Below, one piece after another: positions 32,198-43,000 of a DNA stretch of 64,000 nucleotides. The first letter of the stretch is position 1. Each line of letters starts with the position of its first letter. The stretch spans positions 3,339,803-3,403,802 of the forward strand of contig NC_087380.1 in NCBI RefSeq assembly GCF_963675165.1, in the 5' to 3' direction. This stretch comes from Halichondria panicea (lineage: Eukaryota > Porifera > Demospongiae > Suberitida > Halichondriidae). The notes beneath the pieces are model-generated. The model did no database searches. It was not told the DNA's origin and was given only the letters and a program-made list of their open reading frames with translations. A program made the position numbers and the translations under genes.

Positions 32198-34894
32198 CGT
32201 GCGTGCGTGCGTGTGGAGGGAAACAAAGCTTGGTGAGCAATAAACTTTTGGCAAGATGGCCTTTGTTGAGATATAATCATTTTTCATTTGGGACCTGGGT
32301 TTTGGGTGCATAGCATTTACCTTAATGTTACTATTATAGACGGGTAGTAATTTTAGCATTTTCAGATTTTTTCTGTTTTTAGGGTACTAATTTTGGCGGA
32401 TTTGTAGCAAATTCATTACCACAATAAATCTCAAAGATGTACAAGTATGAGTTTTAAGGTTGAATGGAAGTTTGGAGTCAGATACAGATAAAAAAAGGGC
32501 TAGCTTGCTTAGCATACTTTCAAAAATACATTAGAAAAAAAAGAAAAAAAGAATAAAAAAGGTATTTTTTTTAATGAGTTCATAATTTTTTTAATTGCGT
32601 TTTATTATTAGCGCGTACTTAATTCAGCATTAATAACAAATTCGCTAAAATTAGTACCCGTTTATAATACCATATTACTAGAATATTTTGCGGGTGAAAA
32701 ACCTTTGCAAATGAGCCAAATCAGCTGAAAATTCGACCCTTTGCGATCTGCATTCTGGCAAGGATCGTGTGTATTTACTAGTAGTTGCGAATTGATCAAC
32801 TATCGCAAGTTCGCAAATGTTTGATGCTCGCAAAACATTCTAGGTAGTAACAATAAGGTACATAGAATTTGGACTTTTTTTCAAGGGTGGCTGTTAAGCG
32901 GGTTTCACTGTGTATCCTAGCCTCCTTCACAAGGCCTAAACAATTAGGCCTGCTACTGACTGCTTGCGCATGCACAAAATTATTGGATAATATTCCCGTA
33001 ATGTTTCCCCCGAATTATATCCTGAATAACATATACAGACAAAGAATACTCTTCATAAAGTCAGACACAGAGCTATATAGCTAGCTAGCTAGAGACAGAG
33101 CTGTATTGGTTACAGCAGCAATTTCTTTCTGATAGAGTCGACTTTCACCAAGGTTAGTGTCAGATGGGCGTGGCCTATCCATATAGGCTATTGTCAGCCT
33201 TCCCCTCCGTTCAGAGGATTGTTATCCACACTGTTGCAGGCTGTGAGTCCTTTGTTAACATAGTAGGCTAAGGGTAGCTATTAGAATGCTATCACACGGG
33301 CTACAATCACACTTCTATCCACTTTCTTCAATCCACTTTCTTCAATCCACTTCCGTTCGTTGTGACGTCATTGTTTTACTGAGCAAAATACAATGGTATC
33401 CGAATTACCCACTTTCTGGGTAATAGGTGGCGCATGCGCAAACAGTCGATAACAGGCCCTCTCTTAGCGGCCTGGAATCGAGGCTATGTATAGCCTTGTA
33501 CAGTTCTAAATTCACCTCTTTCTCTTAGTCTTGATGGAGCCGGCAATTAACGACAGCTGGCTCTTTGATTTATTCTTTTTCACCACCAGCTGCGCTGTTT
33601 TATCTTTGCCTTCGGTGCTCCCCTCACCCACGTCCTTGACAGTGGGCTCAATGTCGTCATCATGGAGTTTGGAGACCGCCTCCTGTGTAAGAGAAAATGA
33701 AAGCACAATGCATTTTTTTGGCTATACATTTACCAATAAAATAAAAATCTATCAAACCAAAAAAGTACGAGAAAATATATGCTTTCTCAAATTCTCTACA
33801 AGCCACCAAATGTATTTTCTCGATAAGTGCAACTCTAATAGTTTAGCTGACGTACCCTGTAAGCGGTGACCTCGCTGATCTCAGAGCGAATGACGTCCGC
33901 CTCGTGCTCCGCCCTCCTCTCAGCCACATGTGTGAGAAAGACGGACTCATCATCGTCCAATCCCTTGTAGATCATGTTCTCTGCACCGGGTAGGGGTGGT
34001 GGGGGTCAAATAATATAGGATGGTATGCATTGCAAGTACGTACAGTGACATCTGCTTTGCTATAGAGACGCCCTAGGCAAACCAACAGTAGCTGAATAGT
34101 TGCAATACATGCATGCTAAATGGTTTTAGGGTACTAGCAATAATATTAGTACTTAATGCTCAATAATGCTAATGATACTTTGCAACAATACTATGTACAG
34201 GTTTTCCACCCCCCGTATTATCAAAGCACACTTTTACCCCCAAAGGCACAACAGTACAATCATGTACATTGTGGAACTCACTGAACTTGAACTTCTCCGT
34301 AAATTCCTCTTGTTTCTGGTCTTTCTGCTCCTTCAGACGCTCGTACAGTGTTCGGTTGTCAACTGCAGCCTCAGGGCGCTCTGCAACAGGTCAAAAATTG
34401 TATGTACACAGCAATTGAGTTAGACAATCAATATACCATAATACACTGCTGGTTCTGGAAGTGAACAGTGAAGTGTGTACATACATCTAACCTGCACATA
34501 TGCATCGAACCTTACATATCACCCCATACTACTGACACTAGGCTACTACAGTTGGTCAGTTGCTATACTCGTGAAGTAAGTGTCCTTGGAAATTGTTCCG
34601 CGGCACTTCTATACGATAAGCCGTAAATATCTGAATTAAAGTGCCACTAAAATATATTTGTATGACCAAATAAATATGTGAGGAGCGAAATAATCAAGTG
34701 GTGCTTATAGTGGCGACATCTACAGTGCCACACCTCCTCCTCCTCCCTTCCCCACGTCATGTGCAAGTGACACCCACGTATGTACCTAATGGGTCAGAGG
34801 GTTTCCTCACTCTCTCCCACTCTTCTTGCCGCTTCTTTTTCACCTCCTCTACCTCTTGCTCAGTGACAAAGGACTTGAAAATGGGGACAGCCAT
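31385..34894 (-). CDS. PSME3IP1: PSME3-interacting protein (FAM192A/NIP30)
   Basis: Five exons: 34894-34786, 34380-34282, 33980-33856, 33682-33516 and 31589-31385, phases agreeing, 234 residues. The human protein binds the nuclear PA28-gamma proteasome activator. Conserved NIP30 blocks are seen in order: KSFVTEQEVEEVKKKRQEEW, RVRKPSDP, NRTLYERLKEQKDQKQEEF, MIYKGLDDDESVFL, KSKSQLSLIAGSIKTKRKR, and the C-terminal GALSGLAAYSSSESD, which corresponds to GLGAYSGSSDSES in vertebrates. The last intron (about 1.9 kb) carries three repeat elements. Convergent with the NLR gene, 122 bp between stops. Confidence 0.92.
31831..32138. mobile_element. Fold-back MITE, copy 2
   Basis: Same arms and centre as the copy at 23791-24098 (TATGATATAGAGAGAGTATC to its inverted end CTCTATCATATA). 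About 95 percent alike by eye. It lies in the last PSME3IP1 intron; the open frames inside are artefacts of the palindrome. Confidence 0.9.
32165..32214 (+). repeat. (GT)n / (GTGC)n microsatellite
   Basis: Uninterrupted GT repeats followed by GCGTGCGTGCGTGC. Confidence 0.95.
32332..32669. mobile_element. MITE family B, copy 1
   Basis: Left TATTATAGACGGGTAGTAAT and right AAAATTAGTACCCGTTTATA are inverted ends. Internal blocks (AGTTTTAAGGTTGAATGGAA) recur at 63141-63438. Confidence 0.8.
32917..33495. mobile_element. MITE family C, copy 1
   Basis: The left end CTAGCCTCCTTCACAAGGCC through GACTGCTTGCGCATGC is repeated inverted at the right end (GCGCATGCGCAAACAGTCGA through GGCTATGTATAGCC). A reverse-oriented partial copy lies at 55846-56165, sharing AGCCTGCAACAGTGTGGAT. 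It ends about 20 bp from the donor of PSME3IP1 exon 4. Confidence 0.75.
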
Positions 34895-35394
34895 TATTAT
34901 ATTGAGATGAGGGTGGACCTGCAAAGCAGCAGCAGGGCAGATTCAGTTCCTGAGTTAGGGAAAAGATCGTCCGGAAAGCTCCTCCTGTTTAGAATCAGTA
35001 AATGCACTAGTTACTGTGAGTACCATTTCCAACTTGGAAACTGGAAACTTGACTTGGAAGGAGAGATATTAAAAGAGCCTCTGGAAAATCCATGTAAGGC
35101 AAAGCTTAACTATTTTTCACAGTGCATGGGCATGGCTTTCCATTTAATTTTTTCCCTTTTGTAATCATCTAGACTATTTGGTGAGTATCTCTGTGCCCTC
35201 CCCCCAAATGATTTTGTACTTGTACTGTTGCTATTAAACGTTCAACGTATAAAGTACATAATGCATGTACTGATCAACGCAACTGTCTACCCTCCTCTAT
35301 ATTTGTGGTGGGGAGAGTGGTAGGTAATTCCTGATTTAAATAGATTATTATGAGTGAGTGCATTTGATCAAGTGATTCTTGTGTCTCTACAGCA

Positions 35395-35801
35395 TGAGTC
35401 TCAGTCGAGGGAACATACAGGAGGCTAATGAGCACCTCAAGCAGCTGCACCAGAAAGTGTTTGAACTCGAGAACCAGATACAAATGCAAGCCATGCACAT
35501 TGACGAACTACAAAAGACAAACTTTGAACTCCATAGAAAACTTCAGGAGACCGCCTCTGAGAAAGAAAGCGAAACTACATCAGAACTGAAAAAACGACTC
35601 CAAGACTCGGAAGAGCAGGTAGTAAAGCTTCTCTCAGCTGCCCAAGAGAGAGATGTGGCCATGGTGAGGTTGGAGGAGAAATCAAGACTGTTTTACGAGG
35701 CAGTGGAACACAAGGGCGCTCTTGTTAAGATAGTGGAGGTGTTGGAAGAACTGAGTAGAGACAGTACTGTGGAGAATGTTAGCAAGAATAGCGAACAGTA
35801 A
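35395..35801 (+). CDS. Coiled-coil protein, VMAC-like
   Basis: A single coding exon of 135 residues beginning MSLSRGNIQEANEHLKQLHQ. Nearly the whole length is predicted coiled coil with heptad Leu/Val spacing. The pattern REAN.HL...H...ELE near the start and the segment KRLQDSEEQVVKLLSAAQER then RLFYEAVEHKGALVKIVEVL correspond to the layout of vertebrate VMAC (vimentin-associated coiled-coil protein, about 170 residues). The match is by eye and coiled coils align easily, so orthology is tentative. CTCTACAG directly before the ATG suggests a spliced 5' leader, perhaps from an exon near 34904-35013 that ends TACT|GTGAGT. Confidence 0.6.
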
Positions 35802-36008
35802 AGTGGCTAGCTGGAATTGGCTGGTCTTGATTTTATTACTACCCATTTGACTGTGAATGATATGCAAAAATCATTATTCATTATGATTTGTACAGATTTG
35901 CAGGTCACCTTTATATAATTTATTCTAAATGTGTACATGCAGTGATCATGATCTCTCACAAAACTACTTGCAATATTATTATAGAGTGGCATCAACAATA
36001 GTTGGTCT

Positions 36009-37815
36009 TCATTTTCCGATGTAGTTCTTGGTCCAGTGAAGTCCCTCCTCGGTTGTTGTGGCAGGAATGTACTCGCACGCCAACCACCCCTGATAACCCA
36101 TAGACTGCAGGGCATCGATGAAGAAGGGAAAATTAACTTCCCCCTTTTCATCTGGCTCGTGTCTTCCAGGCACTTGGCTTATCTGAATGTGATCTGCATA
36201 ACACAATGAGGCCATTGTAACACACACACACACACATACACATACAAGACAATGAACTGGCCAGCAAAACACGGTTTTTGTATATGCATGCAGTCCTTAA
36301 CTAAGGGGGGGGGGGGTTGCAAAGAACAAGTATATAATACGTAGCTATATATGAATTGCTTACCTACATACTGAAGGTGGCTCCTGAGAAACTCAGTGAG
36401 ATTGCCGTCCATTCTCTGTGCATGGAAGACGTCCTGCATGGAGTGTGGGATGAAGTGTGTGTGTGGTTGGGGGGGGGGTAAATATGGTAGAACTTACAAA
36501 CTCCAACTTGACATTTGGGTAGTCAACCTTCTTGAGAATATCAACAGCTACAATGTAGTGGATATAGTAAACGATCACCAAGATATGATTAATGTATCCA
36601 CGTTACCCTGTTGCTGGTGTGTCAAGAAGTAGTTGGGTATCACAGAGATGGGTTCGATTAAGACTGTTATGTTATGCTGAGGAAAACAAATAAAAGCAGT
36701 CAATTTATTAAAAGGCACACAAGAGTTTCACCTTTGCACACTCTTGAGCTGCATGCTTCAAGTTAGCAATGAATGTCTGCTCAGCGTTGTCACGAATGGA
36801 AGGATCAACTGCCCCAGTCAGCATATGCACCCTGGGGGCACAAACATAATCCCTGAAGCCATACATCGCATTGCTAGCAGCTATATAAGATTGCAGATAG
36901 TGGGTAAGAAGGGGGGAAAGAATGGGAGATAGTGGGAAAGAAAAGAGGAAAGAGAGAGGGGGATAGTGGGAAAGGAGGAGAGAGAGAGATTGATAAAATT
37001 TATGTTTCTGTAAAGCATAATTGTCACGCACTTTAGAATACGTACCGTGGACACTTGAGAGCCACTGCATACTCAATGGCAGTGCTCAGGAATGTCTTGA
37101 AGTCCTCCTCTCTCCCAGGCACAGCTGCCACCCCGTACTCTCCAGGGGCTCCTGTAGGTGGGTGGGCAGGGGGTGACATAGAGTAGGTGGGCAGGGGGGT
37201 GACATAGAGTGGGTGGGCAGGGGGTAACATTGGGTGGGTGGGCAGGGAGTGACATAGAGTGGGTGGTAACCAGACAACACAACACTGGGGCTCTACAGGC
37301 TTAACGCTTGAAAACACGACTGTCAAAGGGAGGAAAGGCAGTATAAATACAGCGAATCTCATTTGCAGCTAAAACAATGTTCACCTTCTTCTTTTGTATG
37401 CAGTTAGATTAATAGTACTGCCTGACAATCATTCCTCAGCCTCATGGAGGCCAACCCCTCCCCTTTTTCAATAAGCAAGTTGCAGGCTATATACATCCCC
37501 CATAGCAACTGCTGAGCTCACCATTAGGTCCACACAGTCCCACAACCTCCACCCCAGCTCTCTCCTTAGCCATCACCAGCTCCTCTTTTGAAGAAGTTGA
37601 AACGACATCAGCTCCAAACTCAACTCCGTTGAAACCTGATAATTTCACACATAGAGTGATAGATCATAAACCATAAAAGCATTGTGTATCATAGTTGGCC
37701 TAGATAGCTTACCATTCCTGGAAGCAGCTTCAAATCTCTCCAAAAGTGGTTGCTCCTTGAACAGAAAGGACAGGTTAGCTGCTAACTTGAGTGCCATGTT
37801 GCCGAGATTGCGCAT
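36009..37815 (-). CDS. HYI: Putative hydroxypyruvate isomerase
   Basis: Eight exons: 37815-37713, 37635-37522, 37151-37046, 36831-36732, 36676-36607, 36547-36498, 36433-36364 and 36193-36009, all in phase. Length is 265 residues from the ATG at 37815 or 259 from 37797; human HYI is 277. Enzymes of this TIM-barrel family interconvert hydroxypyruvate and tartronate semialdehyde. Conserved segments: KLAANLSFLF at the start, GVAAVPGREEDF, LIEPISVIPNYFL (metal-binding Glu), DVFHAQRMDGNL (Asp/His metal ligands), IQISQVPGRHEPDEKGEVNF and GWLACEYIPATTTEEGL. Its start faces the 660-residue membrane-protein gene. The convergent neighbour VMAC-like ends 207 bp away. Confidence 0.93.
36219..36246 (+). 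repeat. (CA)n microsatellite
   Basis: ACACACACACACACATACAC in the last HYI intron. Confidence 0.9.
37150..37268 (+). repeat. Minisatellite, unit about 33 bp, about four copies
   Basis: Units of GTGGGCAGGGGGTGACATAG with small changes lie at the acceptor side of HYI exon 3. The first unit abuts the splice acceptor at 37152-37153. Confidence 0.85.
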
Positions 37816-37910
37816 GTGCACTTCTGCACAAAGAAGGGTGGGGCTGCCTCTTTGCACCAAGGAAATTATATTAACACTACTTGAAGTGCTATGTTTTTTG
37901 ACAACTAAAG
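37816..37910. promoter_or_regulatory. Bidirectional promoter interval
   Basis: Only 95 bp separate the divergent HYI ATG (37815, minus) and the membrane-protein ATG (37911, plus), so both transcripts must start within or beyond this interval. No TATA box is obvious. Inferred from gene positions only. Confidence 0.6.
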
Positions 37911-39893
37911 ATGGATAATACAGCTACAGTGACAGGTGTGAAAGAAGACAACAGTAAAGAAAGGATTGGAGATGTTGAAAAATGTGTGGTGGTAAAGATA
38001 GAAGAAACAAGCAACGACCGGTGGTTGGGTGCCAATAAACGCGGTAGAAAGGTTGGTTTTTTATGGCTGTCCGATGCCCTATTGTTGTGCCTAGAGCACT
38101 TGCAGATGTTTGCATTGATTCTCTCACTATCTTTGGCCTGGGCATGGCCACAGGTGTGGATTAGAGGAACAAGTTTTGCCTTTCTTCTAAATTTTGACTT
38201 GTGGGAGTTTGCTAAAACACACAATGTGTATGCAGGAAGAGAGCAAGCGTTTCCGGACCCTATCCAAGTACCTTTTAACTATCTGGGATACTCTATAGCT
38301 TGGATTGTATTTCTCATTTCAGGCGTGTCACTTTTTGGGATTGTATACGTGCTGCTTCCGAAGGTTCCCTCTTTAAACATTGTTGACAGTTTGCTTCTGC
38401 GTGCAAAACTCGTACGGTTATTTACTCTCATTGCACAAGCTCTGTGTTTTCCGTTTGGACTAGTATTAATCCGTTTATTTAACTGCCAAAATTATGCATC
38501 AGGCTCGAATAGAGAACTAGTATTCCGCTCGATTGTATTAGATGAAACCTGTTGGAGTCCCACACACCTTGGTGTGCTGGTCCCAATGCTCATCCTAGCT
38601 TTTGCTTACTTCATTGTATTACCATGCTGGATGATACACATTATCAGAAAGCAACTCCTCTTTCCAATCATTTGCACCTACAACACTTGCAATACTCATG
38701 AGAACTATCTTCGCCTGAAAGAAGCTGAATACATACATGGCTTGGATATCGCCTGGGAGATCAAACATTACTCATTGTTCGCTTCTTTTCAAAGACTATG
38801 GGTTTGGTTTCGCCCACTCTCATTCTTTGTCAAGGCTATTCTATTGATTTTGTATGGCAGTTTTTTCTATTTACCTTACTACCAGTCGATAGTGATGCTT
38901 GCATCGGTGGGTGGGATCACCCTTGCTTTGTCCGCTTTACCTGTTTATCGTATTCGCTCATTCAACTTTATGCTTATTTTTAGCGTTATTGTAAATATCT
39001 GCAACTGTGTGCTTGGTCTGCTGTTGGAACTGAGAGTACAGAGTGCTCTACTTTTGGGAATTCATTTAAACAGTGCTCTAATTGTGATAAATGCCACCTG
39101 GTTACTTGTTGCTATCGTTTGGCTCTCGTACCTAGTCGTTAGAAACTTAAACGTTGTCAAAATGAAATATGGTCCGTTTTGGCCTACCCTCACTGACCTA
39201 AACCGTACAAGCAAACAAAAATCTAATAATACCCGGAAATATTTTAAAGCTATCCTAGCCAGCCGTAAAGTATTAGAAATATGCTATTCAGGACCAGCCC
39301 TGTTCGCTCCCGTCCATAAACTATCAAGGCAGATCCAAATTATCAACGCTTACTGTAGAGAAACGGAAGCTGTTAAGAACTCAACTCATGACCTACTTTG
39401 GGCTTTACTCAATGAAATGATTGACACGCACAACTACCTTCTCACACAATCTGTATATGGAGCATCGAAAACAAACATTGTTCTACCACACATTCAACAA
39501 CTAATGAATCTCATGCCTGGTTTTACAAAAAGACTTGAACAGAGAGAATACAATTTAATCCTCTGGGTGCCTCACAAACGGAGAATCTTACTCAAGCTGC
39601 TAGCCATTATTACCTTCTTGGACATTCTAAAGAGAAGTAGCAGCTATAAAAGAGATTGTATGGAAGAAGAAAAAGACGAAGAGGAAGTAGTAAAGAGAAA
39701 GTCGATCAAACAAGTATCAAACAAAAGTGAATATGCTATATCTCACGAGCATACTCCCTTCTCACCAACAACCTATACTAGAAGTATTGGATCCAGCTAT
39801 GGGCCATCTGTAACAACACTGTGTCATGAAATTGAGCGACCCATTAGCACGACTGGAAGTACGCATGGTGCCAGCTGTGGAAACTACGTATAG
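37911..39893 (+). CDS. Uncharacterised multi-pass membrane protein, 660 residues
   Basis: Single open frame. A charged 40-residue N-terminus precedes about eight hydrophobic segments, for example LEHLQMFALILSLSLAWAW, YSIAWIVFLISGVSLFGIVY, LGVLVPMLILAFAYFIVLPC, AILLILYGSFFYLPY and INATWLLVAIVWLSYLVV. A large soluble loop with a Cys pair separates two of them. The C-terminal 230 residues are cytoplasmic-looking, mostly helical, with an acidic/basic cluster EEEKDEEEVVKRK and a Ser/Thr-rich tail. The segment EAEYIHGLDIAWEIKHYSLF and its membrane layout do not match a family I can name with confidence. It is intronless, unlike its HYI neighbour. I give no function. Confidence 0.75.
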   Translation: MDNTATVTGVKEDNSKERIGDVEKCVVVKIEETSNDRWLGANKRGRKVGFLWLSDALLLCLEHLQMFALILSLSLAWAWPQVWIRGTSFAFLLNFDLWEFAKTHNVYAGREQAFPDPIQVPFNYLGYSIAWIVFLISGVSLFGIVYVLLPKVPSLNIVDSLLLRAKLVRLFTLIAQALCFPFGLVLIRLFNCQNYASGSNRELVFRSIVLDETCWSPTHLGVLVPMLILAFAYFIVLPCWMIHIIRKQLLFPIICTYNTCNTHENYLRLKEAEYIHGLDIAWEIKHYSLFASFQRLWVWFRPLSFFVKAILLILYGSFFYLPYYQSIVMLASVGGITLALSALPVYRIRSFNFMLIFSVIVNICNCVLGLLLELRVQSALLLGIHLNSALIVINATWLLVAIVWLSYLVVRNLNVVKMKYGPFWPTLTDLNRTSKQKSNNTRKYFKAILASRKVLEICYSGPALFAPVHKLSRQIQIINAYCRETEAVKNSTHDLLWALLNEMIDTHNYLLTQSVYGASKTNIVLPHIQQLMNLMPGFTKRLEQREYNLILWVPHKRRILLKLLAIITFLDILKRSSSYKRDCMEEEKDEEEVVKRKSIKQVSNKSEYAISHEHTPFSPTTYTRSIGSSYGPSVTTLCHEIERPISTTGSTHGASCGNYV

Positions 39894-40060
39894 CATGCAG
39901 AGTGGTACTTATTCATTCATACATGCACTGACTGACGAATTTTTGGAGCGAGTCAACATGTTTGGTAAAGTTTGAGAATTAGCACATTATCACATTATAC
40001 AGAATATTTAATTACAGAGAACAGCAAAATATGACTGTGCTAAAACATGTATTTACTAAA
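39894..40060. other. Convergent 3' interval
   Basis: AT-rich spacer between the membrane-protein stop and the ALKBH7 stop. No gene seen. Confidence 0.5.
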
Positions 40061-43000
40061 TTAACTATGAACAGGTTGTGTTCTACTAATTACTGATACT
40101 CTTCTTTGTTTGGTTATACGTTCTCCTTTAAATACTGAATTCTCATTGGTCGGAATGGCATGAGTGTACTTGTATCGAATCACACCCCTACATAAATAAT
40201 AAAATGGATACTTTCACAAAAGCTATGGTTATGCGACAATTGACAATCTATAACCATTAAAGAGTTATAGTCAGACAATTATGAATCATGAGTGACGTGG
40301 GCACAAACCTCATTATGTAGAGAGAGAACCTGGACAGTAGTGCGTGTATCCATCTGTCAGGGTACTCCTCGTGCTGCAGCTGCATCACACTATCCGAGAG
40401 AAGACTGATACCACAAATCACCTCTCCACAAAACTGCAAATTCACAGATTTAGACATACCCTATATATGTATTCATTAATTAATATCCACGGCTAATTAA
40501 AGTACTCATGCCAAGGGCGTGTGAAGAGAAGAGGGTATGCAACTACAATCTATTGTATTATAAATGGGCGGGGGCTTATGTTAAAAATAGCAAAGAATGC
40601 ATTGCACGTGCACTTTATACTCTAGACTAGCCTAGCCTCGATCGGTTGGCTAAATATAACATATCCTGCTGACTCATCAATAATACGACGCATACACAGT
40701 ATACATTGCGAGTTGCATGCCCTCTTCTCTTTATACGCCCTTGCTCATGCCAACTTTGATTGTAAGACAGGAATCGACAAAAAGAACATGCAAGCATGTC
40801 ATGTGTGAATGTCTGAATGAATGTAATATAATTATACATTATGGTCTAATATACAAACAAAGGAAAAAAATCCGTGTGAACAACTATAATAATTACATGT
40901 ATATAGTGTGTGGCATGCGAATTCACTACACATTTTTCAGTTTGTCTCACATTGTTTGTAACTACTATGGAAAGTGCTAAGTTCTACATCAGTTCCTTCA
41001 AGAACTTTTTCACCACTTAAGATATCGAGATACTCTAAAAACTCATTGTCTGAGTGTGTCTCAGTGGTCAATGTTTTCCTACAAGCACGCAGTTTCTTCA
41101 CAGCTCGGAATGTAAAAACAATGGCTAAAAAAATGATCGGTATATAAATGAGGAACAACTGGCTGTAAGCAACTGCCTTTAGTAAATGTGTTGGTTGGGA
41201 AAATTCTTGTAATTTTAAAACAACACCAAAACCAGTTATCAGTATTAGGTTACTAAAGAGTAAGCTGTCATACACGTTATGCTTTCTTTCTTTATATGGC
41301 TGTATCACAGAGTGTGTACTTAGCATGAGGAAAAAGAACAGCTCGGATATTAGGCCATAGACTAGTATATCACTACTGAAAGAGAAAGGTACTAGAATAA
41401 CGATTCGATAGAAAAAGTACAGGCCAGCAAAAAACCTGCACCGGTCTTTGAATCCTCCCTGGAATATATCAAACATAGGCATGAGAGAGTTGATACGAGT
41501 CACTCTGAGAGCATACAGCACCATTTTGTTCTCACTTAGTTTACACAACTGTAGAAGATGAAGAAATGATGGATAGAACAGGAGGACGAAACAAGGAACA
41601 AAGCCGATTAGGAATAGGGTAAATATTGAAATGATAGCATATAGCGTATGTTCATTCTCAAAATATTTAATCCCTCCAAAGTATGCCACTGAAGGACCAT
41701 AAGTTCCTCCAGCACCTATTAAGTTGCTCTTGCGTAAAATGAAAAGAGAAACTCGCACACACTCAGCATAGGAGATTACAAAAAATGCAGATAGTCCGTG
41801 AAGCACTGACACTTTGATGGTCTTGATAGGTTTTAAATATTTACTACAGCATGTGCAGTAACGAATGGATACGATCAGTAGTATCACGAGAATAAAAGCA
41901 AATACTGTGGTAACGTATTTGAAAGCCAGTACATTCATTACTGTAGCACCCTTGAAAAGGCAAAATGATAACTGCTCTACCGAAAAAAAGTCAAAGTTAA
42001 ATATTCCGTAGAATAGATTATAACCTACAACGAGGGTTTTGATGAAAGTATTTGAATGGTCAATAATGGTATACTTTGAGGGTATGATTGTTACAATTTG
42101 GCAGTAGAAAATGAATCCATTGCTAGCCCCTGACGAAAAGTTGACTTCAAAGATGATGCTCAAGGTGAAGAAAATGAACACAGGCAGCAGTTCTGAAACG
42201 ATAAACAGGAAAATACCGTATGAACATTTGCTTTCCTCTCCGCATGTGAAACTCTTTGAATGGTAAAAAGTAGAAAACCCATCCCTACACTGGCCACAAA
42301 CAACACCCTGGCGAGTCTGCCCACACATAAGTAAATTCAGTACATCATGATTGTTTGAGCCCGGGAGTGGATACTCAGTAGCAGTCGGATTATTGCTCAA
42401 ATTACAAAACAGAGTACAAGGAGTTGTATAGAAAATATCAGTGTGAGTGTAATAACCTGCCCAATAACCTCTCTTTATGATGGCTGTATGATTACACTTT
42501 TCTATTCCATAATATGCCTCTTGTTTATTGTCAGAAGAGCACTTGCAGCTTTGAGCCAACTCATCATAGTAGAATCCAGGCGGGCAATGTAGAAGTGTCA
42601 CTTTTAGTATATACTGTACAATACGATACGGATTCTGTGTTGCAATTATTAAAGAAGCTTCATCACCTTGAGCACCAAACAAAGTGATTGAACGATCGAC
42701 AGTGTATGGATATTGAAGCGATACACTGTTGTTCTCTTTTCTAATTCGAGTGTAAAACTCCGATGCCAGATTATGATTAAATTCATCAACGACTGTAAGT
42801 GATAGTTTTTGTGTACTCCCAGGCCATGCAAAAAGAGTCTTGTTTTGCATGGTTGTTTCGAAATGGAATGTTAAGGTACTCAAAACACGTGTGTTGTTTT
42901 CTTTAGCGGTATCCAGCGTAAAGTTACCAATATCTTTAAGAAAATCTTCAAGCTTGCTGTTCTGTAAAATAGCTTTACTACTGAAGTAACAAGAAAAGAA

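Noticed and set aside
31800-32240. 146-codon ORF on the minus strand
   Set aside because: It lies within the fold-back MITE and the GT microsatellite; the same peptide is mirrored at 23790-24053 only because the element is repeated.
33302-33345. Repeated TCCACTTTCTTCAA
   Set aside because: Only about three short copies inside a MITE; no independent meaning.
34826-35164. 112-codon plus-strand ORF between PSME3IP1 and the VMAC-like gene
   Set aside because: Its first part is antisense to PSME3IP1 exon 1 and the rest is not conserved; part may be a 5' leader exon of the VMAC-like gene.
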